Origin: an uncultured beta proteobacterium
GTDB lineage: Bacteria; Pseudomonadota; Gammaproteobacteria; Burkholderiales; Burkholderiaceae
DNA length: 47,205 bases
Assembly (NCBI GenBank): GCA_903944725.1
Contig: CAJASX010000066.1
Coordinates: forward strand, 1-47,205
Direction: 5' to 3'
The position numbers and the translations under genes are program-made. Below the pieces are notes generated by a model, which did no database searches, was not told the DNA's origin, and saw nothing but the letters and a program-made list of their open reading frames with translations. Numbering within the stretch: position 1 is the stretch's first letter; each line of letters begins with the position of its first letter. Shown here one piece after another: positions 27,157-35,273 of this stretch.

Positions 27157-28494
27157 TTACAGTCCATAACCCTTGGCCATGAGAGTTAATGGATGTGCCA
27201 TGGGAATATGGGGCAAACCTAACTCAGCCATACCTTGTTCTATATGGTGACCAGCTAGCTGGCAATCGGAGCTAATAAAATTAGGCTCTTCTTCAGCCAT
27301 CCGCTTAAAAACCGGTTTACCAATTTTTTTAGCCATTTCATGAAATTCTTTTTTGACGCCCCAAGTACCAGAATGCCCAGAGCAGCGCTCAACTACATTA
27401 ACCTCGGTACCTGGAATTAAGCGTAAAGCCTCAGCAGTTTTTTGACCGACGTTTTGTACTCGCGAATGACACGCCAAGTGATAACTGACATGACCTAATT
27501 CTGTTGTGAAGTTGGTTTTTAGTAAGCCATCTTTATGGCGTGCGACGAGGTACTCAAAGGGATCCCACATGGCTTCTTTAACAGCTTGCACCGCAGTCTC
27601 TCCAGGGAACATCAGGGGTAGCTCTTGTTTGAACATTAAGGTGCAAGAAGGAATCGGCGTGAGAATAGCATAGCCAGCACGTGCAAACTCAGCTAACTTT
27701 GGTATATTTTTTTCTTTATTGGCGGCCACCGACTCTAAATCGCCCAACTCAAGTTTAGGCATACCGCAGCAGGCTTCTTTCTCTACTAATTCATAAGGAA
27801 TTTCATTGTGTTGCAAAATTTTGATTAGATCTTGCCCAATGCCTGGCTCGTTGTAATTGATATAGCAGGTCGCAAAGATTGCTACTTTGCCAGGGGTTTT
27901 TTTGCCATCGATGACCGGAAAGGCGCTTGATTTTTCTACCAATTGGGTAAATTTTTTCGTGGCGTAGTCTGGAATCCAAGCATCTTTATGAACCCCCATG
28001 GCACCTTCTAACATCAAGCGCGCCAGCCCAGTTTTATTGACTGCATTAACTGTTTGGGTGACGATTGGTATACCAGCAAAAAATCCCATTTTATCGGTGG
28101 CTGAAAGTACCTTGTCTCGCAGAGTAGCTTTATCGTCTTGAAAGTTTTTGGCTTTTTGGCGCAACATGAGGTGGGGAAAATCCACATTCCAAGGATGAGG
28201 TGGTACATAAGGGCACTTGGTCATGTAGCACACATCGCAGAGATAGCACTGGTCGACCACTGTCTGGTAGTCAGACTTATTAACTTGCTCTAGCTCGCCA
28301 TCTGGGGTGCCATCAATTAAATCAAAGAGGGCGGGGAAGGAGCCGCAAAGATTAACGCAGCGGCGGCAGCCATGGCAGATATCAAAGACGCGTTCTAATT
28401 CAGCGTCAATTTTTGTTTGATCGTAAAACTCAGGGTTATGCCAATCGAGGGGGTGGCGGGTTGGCGCCTCTAAATTACCTTCACTAATTGCCAT
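27157..28494 (-). CDS. HdrD/GlpC-like iron-sulfur oxidoreductase
   Basis: This 445-residue protein has two N-terminal 4Fe-4S ferredoxin motifs: C40-HGC-RRC-VNLC and CYLCDVCYMTKCPY near residues 102-115. Two C-terminal CCG-type modules follow (ATCYINYN...EACCGMPKLELGD, and CHSRVQNVG...ERCSGHSGTWG). This is the layout of HdrD, GlpC and glycolate-oxidase GlcF electron-transfer subunits. No flavin subunit is adjacent. With DUF3501 downstream it forms the conserved Fe-S/DUF3501 pair, but rubrerythrin is missing. The electron donor and acceptor are unknown. Confidence 0.85.
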   Translation of the reverse strand: MAISEGNLEAPTRHPLDWHNPEFYDQTKIDAELERVFDICHGCRRCVNLCGSFPALFDLIDGTPDGELEQVNKSDYQTVVDQCYLCDVCYMTKCPYVPPHPWNVDFPHLMLRQKAKNFQDDKATLRDKVLSATDKMGFFAGIPIVTQTVNAVNKTGLARLMLEGAMGVHKDAWIPDYATKKFTQLVEKSSAFPVIDGKKTPGKVAIFATCYINYNEPGIGQDLIKILQHNEIPYELVEKEACCGMPKLELGDLESVAANKEKNIPKLAEFARAGYAILTPIPSCTLMFKQELPLMFPGETAVQAVKEAMWDPFEYLVARHKDGLLKTNFTTELGHVSYHLACHSRVQNVGQKTAEALRLIPGTEVNVVERCSGHSGTWGVKKEFHEMAKKIGKPVFKRMAEEEPNFISSDCQLAGHHIEQGMAELGLPHIPMAHPLTLMAKGYGL

Positions 28495-28603
28495 GACTAT
28501 CCTTAAATATGCATTTGATTGCTATGGAGTTTAAGATTCTTTGAGATAATAGCCAAATTGTATTAATTAAAGATATCAATAGTAATTAACTAAATACCTC
28601 AAT

Positions 28604-29182
28604 ATGATCGACTTTGCAGCCTTATTCATTTCAAGTTCGGTAGTTGCTTTGGCTGAAATTGGCGATAAAACTCAATTATTGTCTTTAATGTTGTCGGCGC
28701 GCTATCCCAAGCAGGCTTGGCCCATTATTGGCGGAATTTTTATTGCAACCCTATTCAATCATGCTGGTGCGGCACTAGTGGGCCACTGGGCTGCTGATTT
28801 TTTGAGTCCTGAGGTGATGCGCTGGATTTTAGGTATTGGCTTTTTATTAATTGGTTTTTGGTTACTGATTCCAGATCGGTTTGATGGAAGCAAGGAACAG
28901 CGGGTAGCTAATCGGGCTTGGCAAGTTTTTGTATTTACCGCAACCATTTTCTTTTTGGCCGAGATGGGTGACAAAACCCAAATTGCGACGATTGCGCTGG
29001 GTGCGCGCTACGACAGCGTGACTTCGGTCACCTTAGGCACTACTGTGGGGATGATGTTAGCTAATATTCCAGCAGTTTGGTTGGGGCGGAAGTTTACCGA
29101 GCGTTTGCCAACTAAGGTGGTGCATGCCATAGCAGCAGTAGTGTTTATTGGCCTTGGGGTCGCCACTATTATTTTTGCCTAA
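28604..29182 (+). CDS. GDT1/TMEM165 (UPF0016) family cation exporter
   Basis: This 192-residue inner-membrane protein is an internal duplication of three helices. Each half carries the signature E-x-G-D-K-T-Q (AEIGDKTQLLSLMLSARY and AEMGDKTQIATIALGARY). Bacterial members export Mn2+ (MneA type), and eukaryotic ones move Ca2+/Mn2+. I looked upstream for a yybP-ykoY manganese riboswitch and did not see its conserved loops. It is a single gene followed closely by pepN. Confidence 0.88.
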   Translation: MIDFAALFISSSVVALAEIGDKTQLLSLMLSARYPKQAWPIIGGIFIATLFNHAGAALVGHWAADFLSPEVMRWILGIGFLLIGFWLLIPDRFDGSKEQRVANRAWQVFVFTATIFFLAEMGDKTQIATIALGARYDSVTSVTLGTTVGMMLANIPAVWLGRKFTERLPTKVVHAIAAVVFIGLGVATIIFA

Positions 29183-29197
29183 GCCTACAATAAGGAA

Positions 29198-31843
29198 ATG
29201 AAAACCGATTTACCGTTAAGCTTTAGTAGGCTTGAATATACCCCTCCACCTTTTTTATTTACTCAAGTTGAATTAGATTTCGCACTTAATCCTGAGCGCA
29301 CGATTGTCAAGAGCCGTATTACTGTTTCACCTGCAGTAGGCGGGCAGCCCTCTTTAGTGCTTCAGGGCCAAGATTTAGAGTTCATCAGTCTGCGAATTAA
29401 TGGGTCTGCCCACCGTCAGTTTGAAATCTCTCCAGAAAATTTAACAATTCATGGTTTGCCTAATGAGGGCAAAGACGACTTTATTTTAGAAATTATTACC
29501 GCTTGCGTGCCAGCAAAAAATACCTCACTAATGGGTCTGTATATTTCGAATGGCAATTTTTTTACGCAATGCGAAGCTGAGGGATTTCGCAAAATTACTT
29601 ACTTTCTCGATCGGCCCGATGTCATGTCGCGCTATCGAGTCACATTACGTGCAATTGAAGCCGAATTTCCAGTATTGCTTTCAAATGGCAATTTAATTAG
29701 CACTGAACACTTAGAGAATGGCTGGCATAGCGCGGTGTGGGAAGACCCTTTTCCTAAGCCTTGCTATTTATTTGCTTTAGTAGCAGGAAGGTTAGCCTGT
29801 GTGGAAAAAAAGCTGACTGCCGCAAGTGGCGCTAGTAAGTTATTGCAGGTCTGGGTTGAGCCCAACGATTTAGGTAAAACCCAACACGCATTAGATTCCT
29901 TAATTCATGCTATTCAATGGGATGAAAAACGGTTTGGTCTAGAGCTCGACTTAGAACGCTTCATGATTGTGGCGGTAAGCGATTTCAATATGGGCGCAAT
30001 GGAAAATAAAGGCTTAAATATTTTCAATACCAAATATGTACTCGCTCAGCCCGAGACCGCAAGCGATGCCGATTTTGCGGGTATTGAGAGTGTTGTGGCA
30101 CACGAGTATTTTCATAACTGGACTGGCAATCGAGTGACGTGTCGCGATTGGTTTCAATTGTCATTAAAAGAAGGCTTAACCGTTTTTCGGGATCAAGAAT
30201 TTTCAGCCGATCAAATTGGTAGCGAATCGGGTAGGGCAGTTAGCCGTATTGCCGATGTGCGCTTGTTGCGGGCGGCTCAGTTTCCTGAAGATGCTGGTCC
30301 AATGGCGCATCCAGTAAGGCCCGACACCTATCAAGAAATTAATAATTTTTATACTGTGACGATTTATGAAAAGGGTGCAGAGGTCGTGCGCATGTACCAA
30401 ACTTTATTGGGGCGGGATGGCTTTCGTAAAGGGATGGATCTGTACTTTAAGCGCCATGATGGTCAGGCAGTAACTTGTGATGATTTTTTAGCAGCCATGG
30501 CAGATGCGAATGGACGAGATTTAAGTCAATTTGAAGCTTGGTATAGCCAAGCAGGTACGCCCCGCGTAAAGGTAATCGAAAACTATGACTTAACTAACCA
30601 GCGATACCAATTAACCTTAGCACAAACTTGCACTTCTAAGGCAAGCGAGGCCGAGCTTAAACCATTTTTAATTCCATTATTAATGCGTTTGTTTGTGCCC
30701 ACACAAACCTTATCTGCAAAGGCACAGACAAAGCTACAGCATAGTCAAATAACGCCATGTGGTGCAGAACATTTATTGGAATTAAGTGCTAGTACGCAAA
30801 CCTGGACTTTTGATGAGGTTCCTCAGCGGCCAATACTGTCGCTTAACCGGGGGTTTTCTGCGCCCATCATTTTAGATTTTGTGCAAAGTGAAAATGATTT
30901 GTTATTGTTGATGGCAGGTGATGATGATCCCTTTAATCGCTGGGAGGCCGCACAGAAATTAGCTTTAGAATTGATCTTAGCTGGACGCTTGCCAGACGAA
31001 AATTTGATCAGCGCCTATCGCAGCATTTTGTTAGACCATACTTTAGATCCTGCCTTTAAAGAATTAGTCTTCACTTTACCGGCTGAAACGTATTTGTATG
31101 AACAATGCGCTGTAATTGAGCCCTTACAAATTCATGGTGCACGGCAGGCTTATCGATTGGCCCTAGCGAAAACGCTGCAGCCCGATTGGCTCAGCACTTA
31201 TCAGCAGATGCAAACGCCTGGACCATACTTACCCAATGCAGTTAGTGTGGGCAAGCGCGCTTTAAAAAATCTTGCCTTAAGCATGTTATTGCTAGCTGAT
31301 CCGCAGCAGTTAGTCATGCAGCAGTTGGCTGTAGATCAATACGAGCAAGCCGACAATATGACTGATCGTTTTGGGGCTCTCGCTGCATTAGTGTTACAGG
31401 GAGCACCTAAAGCGGCAGATTGTTTAGCCGATTTTTATCAGCGCTTTGCTGATAATCCGCTGGTGATAGATAAGTGGTTTGCTTTACAGGCCATGTGTTC
31501 ACTAGATGAACCTTTAGCACGGGTACGGGGCTTACGTAACCATCCTGCTTTTAAAATGACCAACCCAAATCGGGTGCGCAGTTTGATTCATACCTTCTGC
31601 ATGTCTAACCCTGCTGGATTTCATCAATGGAATGGGGGTGCTTACACATTTTGGGCTGAAGCAGTGTTAGAGCTCGATTTAATTAATCCACAAGTAGCAG
31701 CCCGCCTAGCCCGTGCAGTTGATCGTTGGCGTTCTTTTGCAAAACCCTATCAAAGTAAGATGCAAGCAGCTTTAGCGCAGGTGGCTGCCAACCCCAAACT
31801 CTCGGCTGATGTGCGAGAGGTTGTGAATAAAGCTCTAGAATAA
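29198..31843 (+). CDS. pepN: Aminopeptidase N
   Basis: This 881-residue M1 zinc metallopeptidase removes N-terminal residues from cytoplasmic peptides. It has the exopeptidase motif GAMEN (266-270) and the zinc site H302-E-x-x-H306 with Glu325 (HEYFHNW...LKEG). The C-terminal helical ARM-like region is complete, and the length agrees with E. coli PepN (870). It starts 15 bases after the GDT1 gene and ends four bases before the fbp start, so the three genes may be one operon. Confidence 0.95.
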   Translation: MKTDLPLSFSRLEYTPPPFLFTQVELDFALNPERTIVKSRITVSPAVGGQPSLVLQGQDLEFISLRINGSAHRQFEISPENLTIHGLPNEGKDDFILEIITACVPAKNTSLMGLYISNGNFFTQCEAEGFRKITYFLDRPDVMSRYRVTLRAIEAEFPVLLSNGNLISTEHLENGWHSAVWEDPFPKPCYLFALVAGRLACVEKKLTAASGASKLLQVWVEPNDLGKTQHALDSLIHAIQWDEKRFGLELDLERFMIVAVSDFNMGAMENKGLNIFNTKYVLAQPETASDADFAGIESVVAHEYFHNWTGNRVTCRDWFQLSLKEGLTVFRDQEFSADQIGSESGRAVSRIADVRLLRAAQFPEDAGPMAHPVRPDTYQEINNFYTVTIYEKGAEVVRMYQTLLGRDGFRKGMDLYFKRHDGQAVTCDDFLAAMADANGRDLSQFEAWYSQAGTPRVKVIENYDLTNQRYQLTLAQTCTSKASEAELKPFLIPLLMRLFVPTQTLSAKAQTKLQHSQITPCGAEHLLELSASTQTWTFDEVPQRPILSLNRGFSAPIILDFVQSENDLLLLMAGDDDPFNRWEAAQKLALELILAGRLPDENLISAYRSILLDHTLDPAFKELVFTLPAETYLYEQCAVIEPLQIHGARQAYRLALAKTLQPDWLSTYQQMQTPGPYLPNAVSVGKRALKNLALSMLLLADPQQLVMQQLAVDQYEQADNMTDRFGALAALVLQGAPKAADCLADFYQRFADNPLVIDKWFALQAMCSLDEPLARVRGLRNHPAFKMTNPNRVRSLIHTFCMSNPAGFHQWNGGAYTFWAEAVLELDLINPQVAARLARAVDRWRSFAKPYQSKMQAALAQVAANPKLSADVREVVNKALE

Positions 31844-31847
31844 GCAG

Positions 31848-32834
31848 ATGCATCTTAAGCAATATTTAACTGACTTGAACCCGCAAGGTCAACCGTTGCC
31901 AGACGGCTTGCAAGATCTGCTGTTGGCCATCAGTCAAGCCTGTGTGGGCTTAAGCCAATTGGTAGCGCAAGGCCCCCTCATTGGTTTATTAGGCTCTGCG
32001 GGCACAGGAAATGTGCAGGGTGAAGTGCAACAAAAGTTAGATGTACTTGCTAACGACGCTTTAATTAGTCGACTAAGCGCTTGCAGTACATTAGCGGGCA
32101 TCGCTTCCGAAGAAATGGAGTTGCCAATTACGGTAGGTTCAGGTAGAGGCGATTATTTAATCTTATTCGATCCGCTTGATGGCTCTTCTAATATTGATGT
32201 GAATGTATCGATTGGTACGATTTTTTCTATTTTAAAAAAACTGAATCCAAGCACGCCCTTAGAGCCAAATGATTTTATGCAGGCCGGCTCTCAGCAAGTT
32301 GCTGCAGGATATGTGGTGTATGGTCCACAAACCACTTTAGTCATGAGCTTGGGAGCGGGTGTCGATCTGTTTACGCTTGATCCGCTTACAGGCGATTTTA
32401 TTTTAATTAAACAGGGCATCTGTATTCCTCAAGCGACTAAAGAGTTTGCCATCAATATGTCGAATCTGCGGCACTGGGCCAAACCAGTGCAACGCTATAT
32501 TGAAGAGTGTTTAGCTGGTGTAACTGGCGTGCGCCAAAAAGATTTCAATATGCGCTGGATCGCCTCGATGGTGGCCGATGTGCATCGCGTTTTGATGCGA
32601 GGAGGAGTTTTTATGTACCCCTGGGATCAGCGTGAGCCCAATAAACCCGGTAAGTTGCGGTTGATGTATGAGGCAAATCCGATGGCTTTTTTAGTTGAGC
32701 AAGCCGGCGGGCAGGCGATTAATGGTACACAGCGTATTTTAGATATTGAACCGACTGCACTTCATCAACGGGTTTCAGTAATGTTGGGCGCTGGCGAAGA
32801 AATCGAGCTCTTACGCGCTTATCACTTGCCCTAA
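31848..32834 (+). CDS. fbp: Fructose-1,6-bisphosphatase, class I
   Basis: This 328-residue enzyme makes fructose 6-phosphate in gluconeogenesis. The metal-binding motif D108-PLD111-GSSNID is intact, as are SEEME upstream, RWIASMVADVHRVLMRGGVFMYPWD and LRLMYEANPMAFLVEQAGG. Its start lies four bases past the pepN stop. It is followed by tRNA-Thr. Confidence 0.95.
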   Translation: MHLKQYLTDLNPQGQPLPDGLQDLLLAISQACVGLSQLVAQGPLIGLLGSAGTGNVQGEVQQKLDVLANDALISRLSACSTLAGIASEEMELPITVGSGRGDYLILFDPLDGSSNIDVNVSIGTIFSILKKLNPSTPLEPNDFMQAGSQQVAAGYVVYGPQTTLVMSLGAGVDLFTLDPLTGDFILIKQGICIPQATKEFAINMSNLRHWAKPVQRYIEECLAGVTGVRQKDFNMRWIASMVADVHRVLMRGGVFMYPWDQREPNKPGKLRLMYEANPMAFLVEQAGGQAINGTQRILDIEPTALHQRVSVMLGAGEEIELLRAYHLP

Positions 32835-32884
32835 AGATTTGGTTTAAGTATTTGACCCTAAGCTAAAATTTCTTCTAACCCAAC

Positions 32885-32960
32885 GCCGGAATAGCTCAGT
32901 TGGTAGAGCAGCGCATTCGTAATGCGAAGGTCGGAGGTTCGATTCCTCTTTCCGGCACCA
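32885..32960 (+). tRNA. tRNA-Thr (anticodon CGT)
   Basis: This is a 76-base cloverleaf. The acceptor stem GCCGGAA/TTCCGGC, D-arm GCTC-AGTTGGTA-GAGC, anticodon loop TTCGTAA with anticodon CGT, and T-loop GGTTCGATT are followed by an encoded ACCA end. The anticodon arm is identical to that of E. coli tRNA-Thr(CGT). It reads ACG codons. Confidence 0.97.
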
Positions 32961-33069
32961 GTTTCCAATACTACTTAGTGTTAATTTCAATATACTATTA
33001 CCAACGGGCTTCATACGCCTATTCGGGAAATAGACTAAAGTTTGAATTTGCCAAAAGAGGAATTTTTAC

Positions 33070-33435
33070 ATGAAAGCATTTGCACTGTTATTCACCCCCT
33101 TATTTTTAGTCGCCTGTGCTGGGGCAAATGTAAAGCCGATTGTTGATATGAAAGGCGTTAATCAGGCTACCTATGATGCTGATTTACAGCAGTGCCAAGC
33201 CTATGCAACCCAGCAAGATGGGGCGGCAAAATCTGGCCTTACTGATGCAGCGATGGGTGTGGCTGCTGGTGCTTTATTGGGATTAGTGGCAGGTGGCACC
33301 GGCTCTAATATTGCTCAGTCTGCGGGTGTCGGTGGCATTGTTGGTGGGGGCTATGGACTCTATCAGGGCAATAAGGCTCAAGAAGCAGTGGTGACTAATT
33401 GCCTGCGAGGTCGAGGATATAAGGTTCTTAATTAA
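33070..33435 (+). CDS. Glycine-zipper lipoprotein
   Basis: This 121-residue protein has a lipoprotein signal (LFTPLFLVACAG, lipobox Cys16). A glycine-zipper segment with repeated small residues (DAAMGVAAGALLGLVAGGTGS, then GVGGIVGGGYGLYQG) could insert in or lie against a membrane. A pair of Cys flanks the zipper (QQCQAY and VTNCLRGRGY), as in similar small outer-membrane lipoproteins. The function is unknown. An AGAGGA ribosome site precedes the ATG. Confidence 0.8.
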   Translation: MKAFALLFTPLFLVACAGANVKPIVDMKGVNQATYDADLQQCQAYATQQDGAAKSGLTDAAMGVAAGALLGLVAGGTGSNIAQSAGVGGIVGGGYGLYQGNKAQEAVVTNCLRGRGYKVLN

Positions 33436-33503
33436 TAGTGCCAAGTTATAAATAAGGGTTTCTACTAGTTATTGACTTTAATTGGCATTAGAAACTGCAA
33501 TGA

Positions 33504-33517
33504 TTGATGAAGGTCAA
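33504..33517 (+). promoter_or_regulatory. FNR-type operator upstream of tctCBA
   Basis: TTGAT-GAAG-GTCAA matches the TTGAY-N4-RTCAA pattern, like the site before oxc. It is centred at 33510.5. An AATAAT hexamer at 33543-33548 is a possible -10, about three bases farther than the ideal class II spacing. The site lies 90 bases before the tctC start. It may be bound by the Crp/Fnr protein of 537-1154 or by another family member. Confidence 0.4.
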
Positions 33518-33606
33518 CGCCAGCTTATATTATTTCAATAAAAATAATGCTTACGTTGTTAAAAGCCAAGGTAATATTGGCAGAATTAAATAAATGGAGG
33601 AGACTC

Positions 33607-34608
33607 ATGAAACAACTGAACAAGCTATTTTTAGCCCTTACTGTCGCAGCAGTTACTTTTAGCATTAACCCAGTTTGGGCCGCTTGGGAGCCCACTAAAC
33701 CTGTTGAGTTCATTATTCCTGCTGGGCCTGGCGGCGGCGCAGATCAAATGGCACGCATGATTCAAGGCATTATTACTAAAAATAATCTGATGAAGCAATC
33801 GGTTATTCCAGTGAATAAATCTGCTGGCGCAGGTGCGGAAGGTTTTTTAGCGATGGTAGGTGCTAAAGGCGACCCGCATAAAATTGTGATTACGCTCTCC
33901 AATTTATTTACCACTCCTTTAGCTACTGGCGTACCATTTAATTGGCGCGATATGACGCCTGTAGCGATGATGGCACTTGATCAATTTGTCTTGTGGGATA
34001 ACGCCGACAAACCGTATAAAACTGCGAAAGAATATATTGATGCGGCCAAAGCAGCGGGCCCAGGTAAATTTAAAATGGGCGGCACTGGCTCAAAACAAGA
34101 AGATCAAATTATTACGGTTGCTTTAGAAAAAGCTACGGGTGCTAAATTCACCTATATTCCTTTTAAGGGCGGCGGTGATGTGGCAGTTCAGTTGGTTGGC
34201 AATCATATCGACTCCTCTGTAAATAACCCGATTGAGGCAGTTGCACAATGGCGTGCAGGTAAATTGCGGGCCTTATGCGTTTTTGATGAGAAGCGCATGC
34301 CATATAAAGACAAAATTACCCCTACGCAGTCTTGGTACGACGTGCCAACTTGTAAAGAAGTTGGTGTGCCCACCGACTATGTAATGCTGCGCGGCATTTT
34401 TATGGCACCTGGGGTTTCGCAAGAGCAGGTTGATTACTTCATTGGCGTTCTCAAAAAGGTGCGCGAGACCCCAGAGTGGAAGAAGTTTATGGCCGATGGC
34501 GCTTTTAACCAGACTTTTATGACTGGCCAAGACTATGTTAATTGGCTTGGTAAAAATGAAGCTTTACATGTGAGGTTAATGAAAGAGGCCGGCTTTATTG
34601 CTCAATAA
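33607..34608 (+). CDS. tctC: TctC-type periplasmic receptor of a tripartite tricarboxylate transporter
   Basis: This Bug-family solute-binding protein has a signal peptide (MKQLNKLFLALTVAAVTFSINPVWA). The ligand-loop motifs are VEFIIPAGPGGGADQMARMIQ, and then FTYIPFKGGGDVAVQLVGNHIDSSVNNP. The ATG at 33607 follows a strong GGAGGAGA site; the frame extends upstream to 33547 but without a signal-peptide-like start. It is followed by a terminator-like hairpin and tctB, tctA, forming a complete tripartite tricarboxylate system. The ligand is unknown (citrate-like or dicarboxylate). Confidence 0.9.
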   Translation: MKQLNKLFLALTVAAVTFSINPVWAAWEPTKPVEFIIPAGPGGGADQMARMIQGIITKNNLMKQSVIPVNKSAGAGAEGFLAMVGAKGDPHKIVITLSNLFTTPLATGVPFNWRDMTPVAMMALDQFVLWDNADKPYKTAKEYIDAAKAAGPGKFKMGGTGSKQEDQIITVALEKATGAKFTYIPFKGGGDVAVQLVGNHIDSSVNNPIEAVAQWRAGKLRALCVFDEKRMPYKDKITPTQSWYDVPTCKEVGVPTDYVMLRGIFMAPGVSQEQVDYFIGVLKKVRETPEWKKFMADGAFNQTFMTGQDYVNWLGKNEALHVRLMKEAGFIAQ

Positions 34609-34638
34609 TTATTCACAGTAGCTATTGTTGCTATCCAA

Positions 34639-34680
34639 TAAGACTTCTACTTAGTATTGTAGAAGTCTTATTTTTATTTT
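34639..34680 (+). terminator. Terminator/attenuator between tctC and tctB
   Basis: A perfect 12-pair stem (TAAGACTTCTAC 34639-34650 with its complement 34659-34670) and an eight-base loop are followed by a T-rich run. It probably stops most transcripts, giving more receptor than membrane subunits. Confidence 0.88.
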
Positions 34681-34706
34681 AATTGTCTTTTATATTTAAC
34701 TAAGTT

Positions 34707-35225
34707 ATGTCTGAACCCTCTAAGCAAGAAATGGTTGTTAGCGTTAGAACGATGGAAATTATTACTGCCTTACTATTTTTAGTATTTGGTTTTGTAGTAA
34801 TGACTGGCAGTATTAAGCTAGGTGCTTCATGGGGCAGTGACGGCCCACAATCGGGCTATTTTCCTTTTTACATTAGCTTAATTATTTTGCTTTCAAGTAC
34901 TGTCACCTTATATCAGGCGGTGTTTCAAAATAAGGAAAAAAAACAAGAGTCATTTGTTGACAAAGAGCCATTTCGCCAAGTGATGGCAGTATTTATTCCT
35001 GCCCTAGTCTTTATTTTGGGTGTGCAGCTGATTGGTATTTATGTTTCATCAGCAATTTATATTGTGGTCTTCATGGTTTGGTTAGGTAAGTATGCTTATT
35101 GGAAGGCCATTGCTGTGGGCCTAGGAGTGAGCATAGCGCTCTATGTCTTATTTGAAGTTTGGTTTCAAGTGCCACTGCCACGTGGTTCTTGGTTTAACCC
35201 CCTAATTTTTATTGGTGTGCAATAA
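34707..35225 (+). CDS. tctB: TctB small membrane subunit
   Basis: This 172-residue inner-membrane protein has four hydrophobic segments (about residues 15-33, 48-68, 90-112 and 118-150). The family pattern is W-x-x-x-GPxxGYFPFYISLIILLSS in the first half and FNPLIF at the end. It works with TctA as the membrane part of the transporter. No ribosome site is striking before the ATG. Confidence 0.88.
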   Translation: MSEPSKQEMVVSVRTMEIITALLFLVFGFVVMTGSIKLGASWGSDGPQSGYFPFYISLIILLSSTVTLYQAVFQNKEKKQESFVDKEPFRQVMAVFIPALVFILGVQLIGIYVSSAIYIVVFMVWLGKYAYWKAIAVGLGVSIALYVLFEVWFQVPLPRGSWFNPLIFIGVQ

Positions 35226-35273
35226 ATCAAAATTTATAGATAAAACATAGCGCTGTCTATTTAGGAGTTTACG

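Noticed and set aside
28495..28603. Possible manganese (yybP-ykoY) riboswitch before the GDT1-type gene
   Set aside because: The conserved loop sequences of the aptamer are absent and the leader is too short.
33547..33606. Earlier start of tctC
   Set aside because: It removes the signal-peptide-like N terminus and lacks a ribosome site, while the ATG at 33607 has GGAGGAGA.
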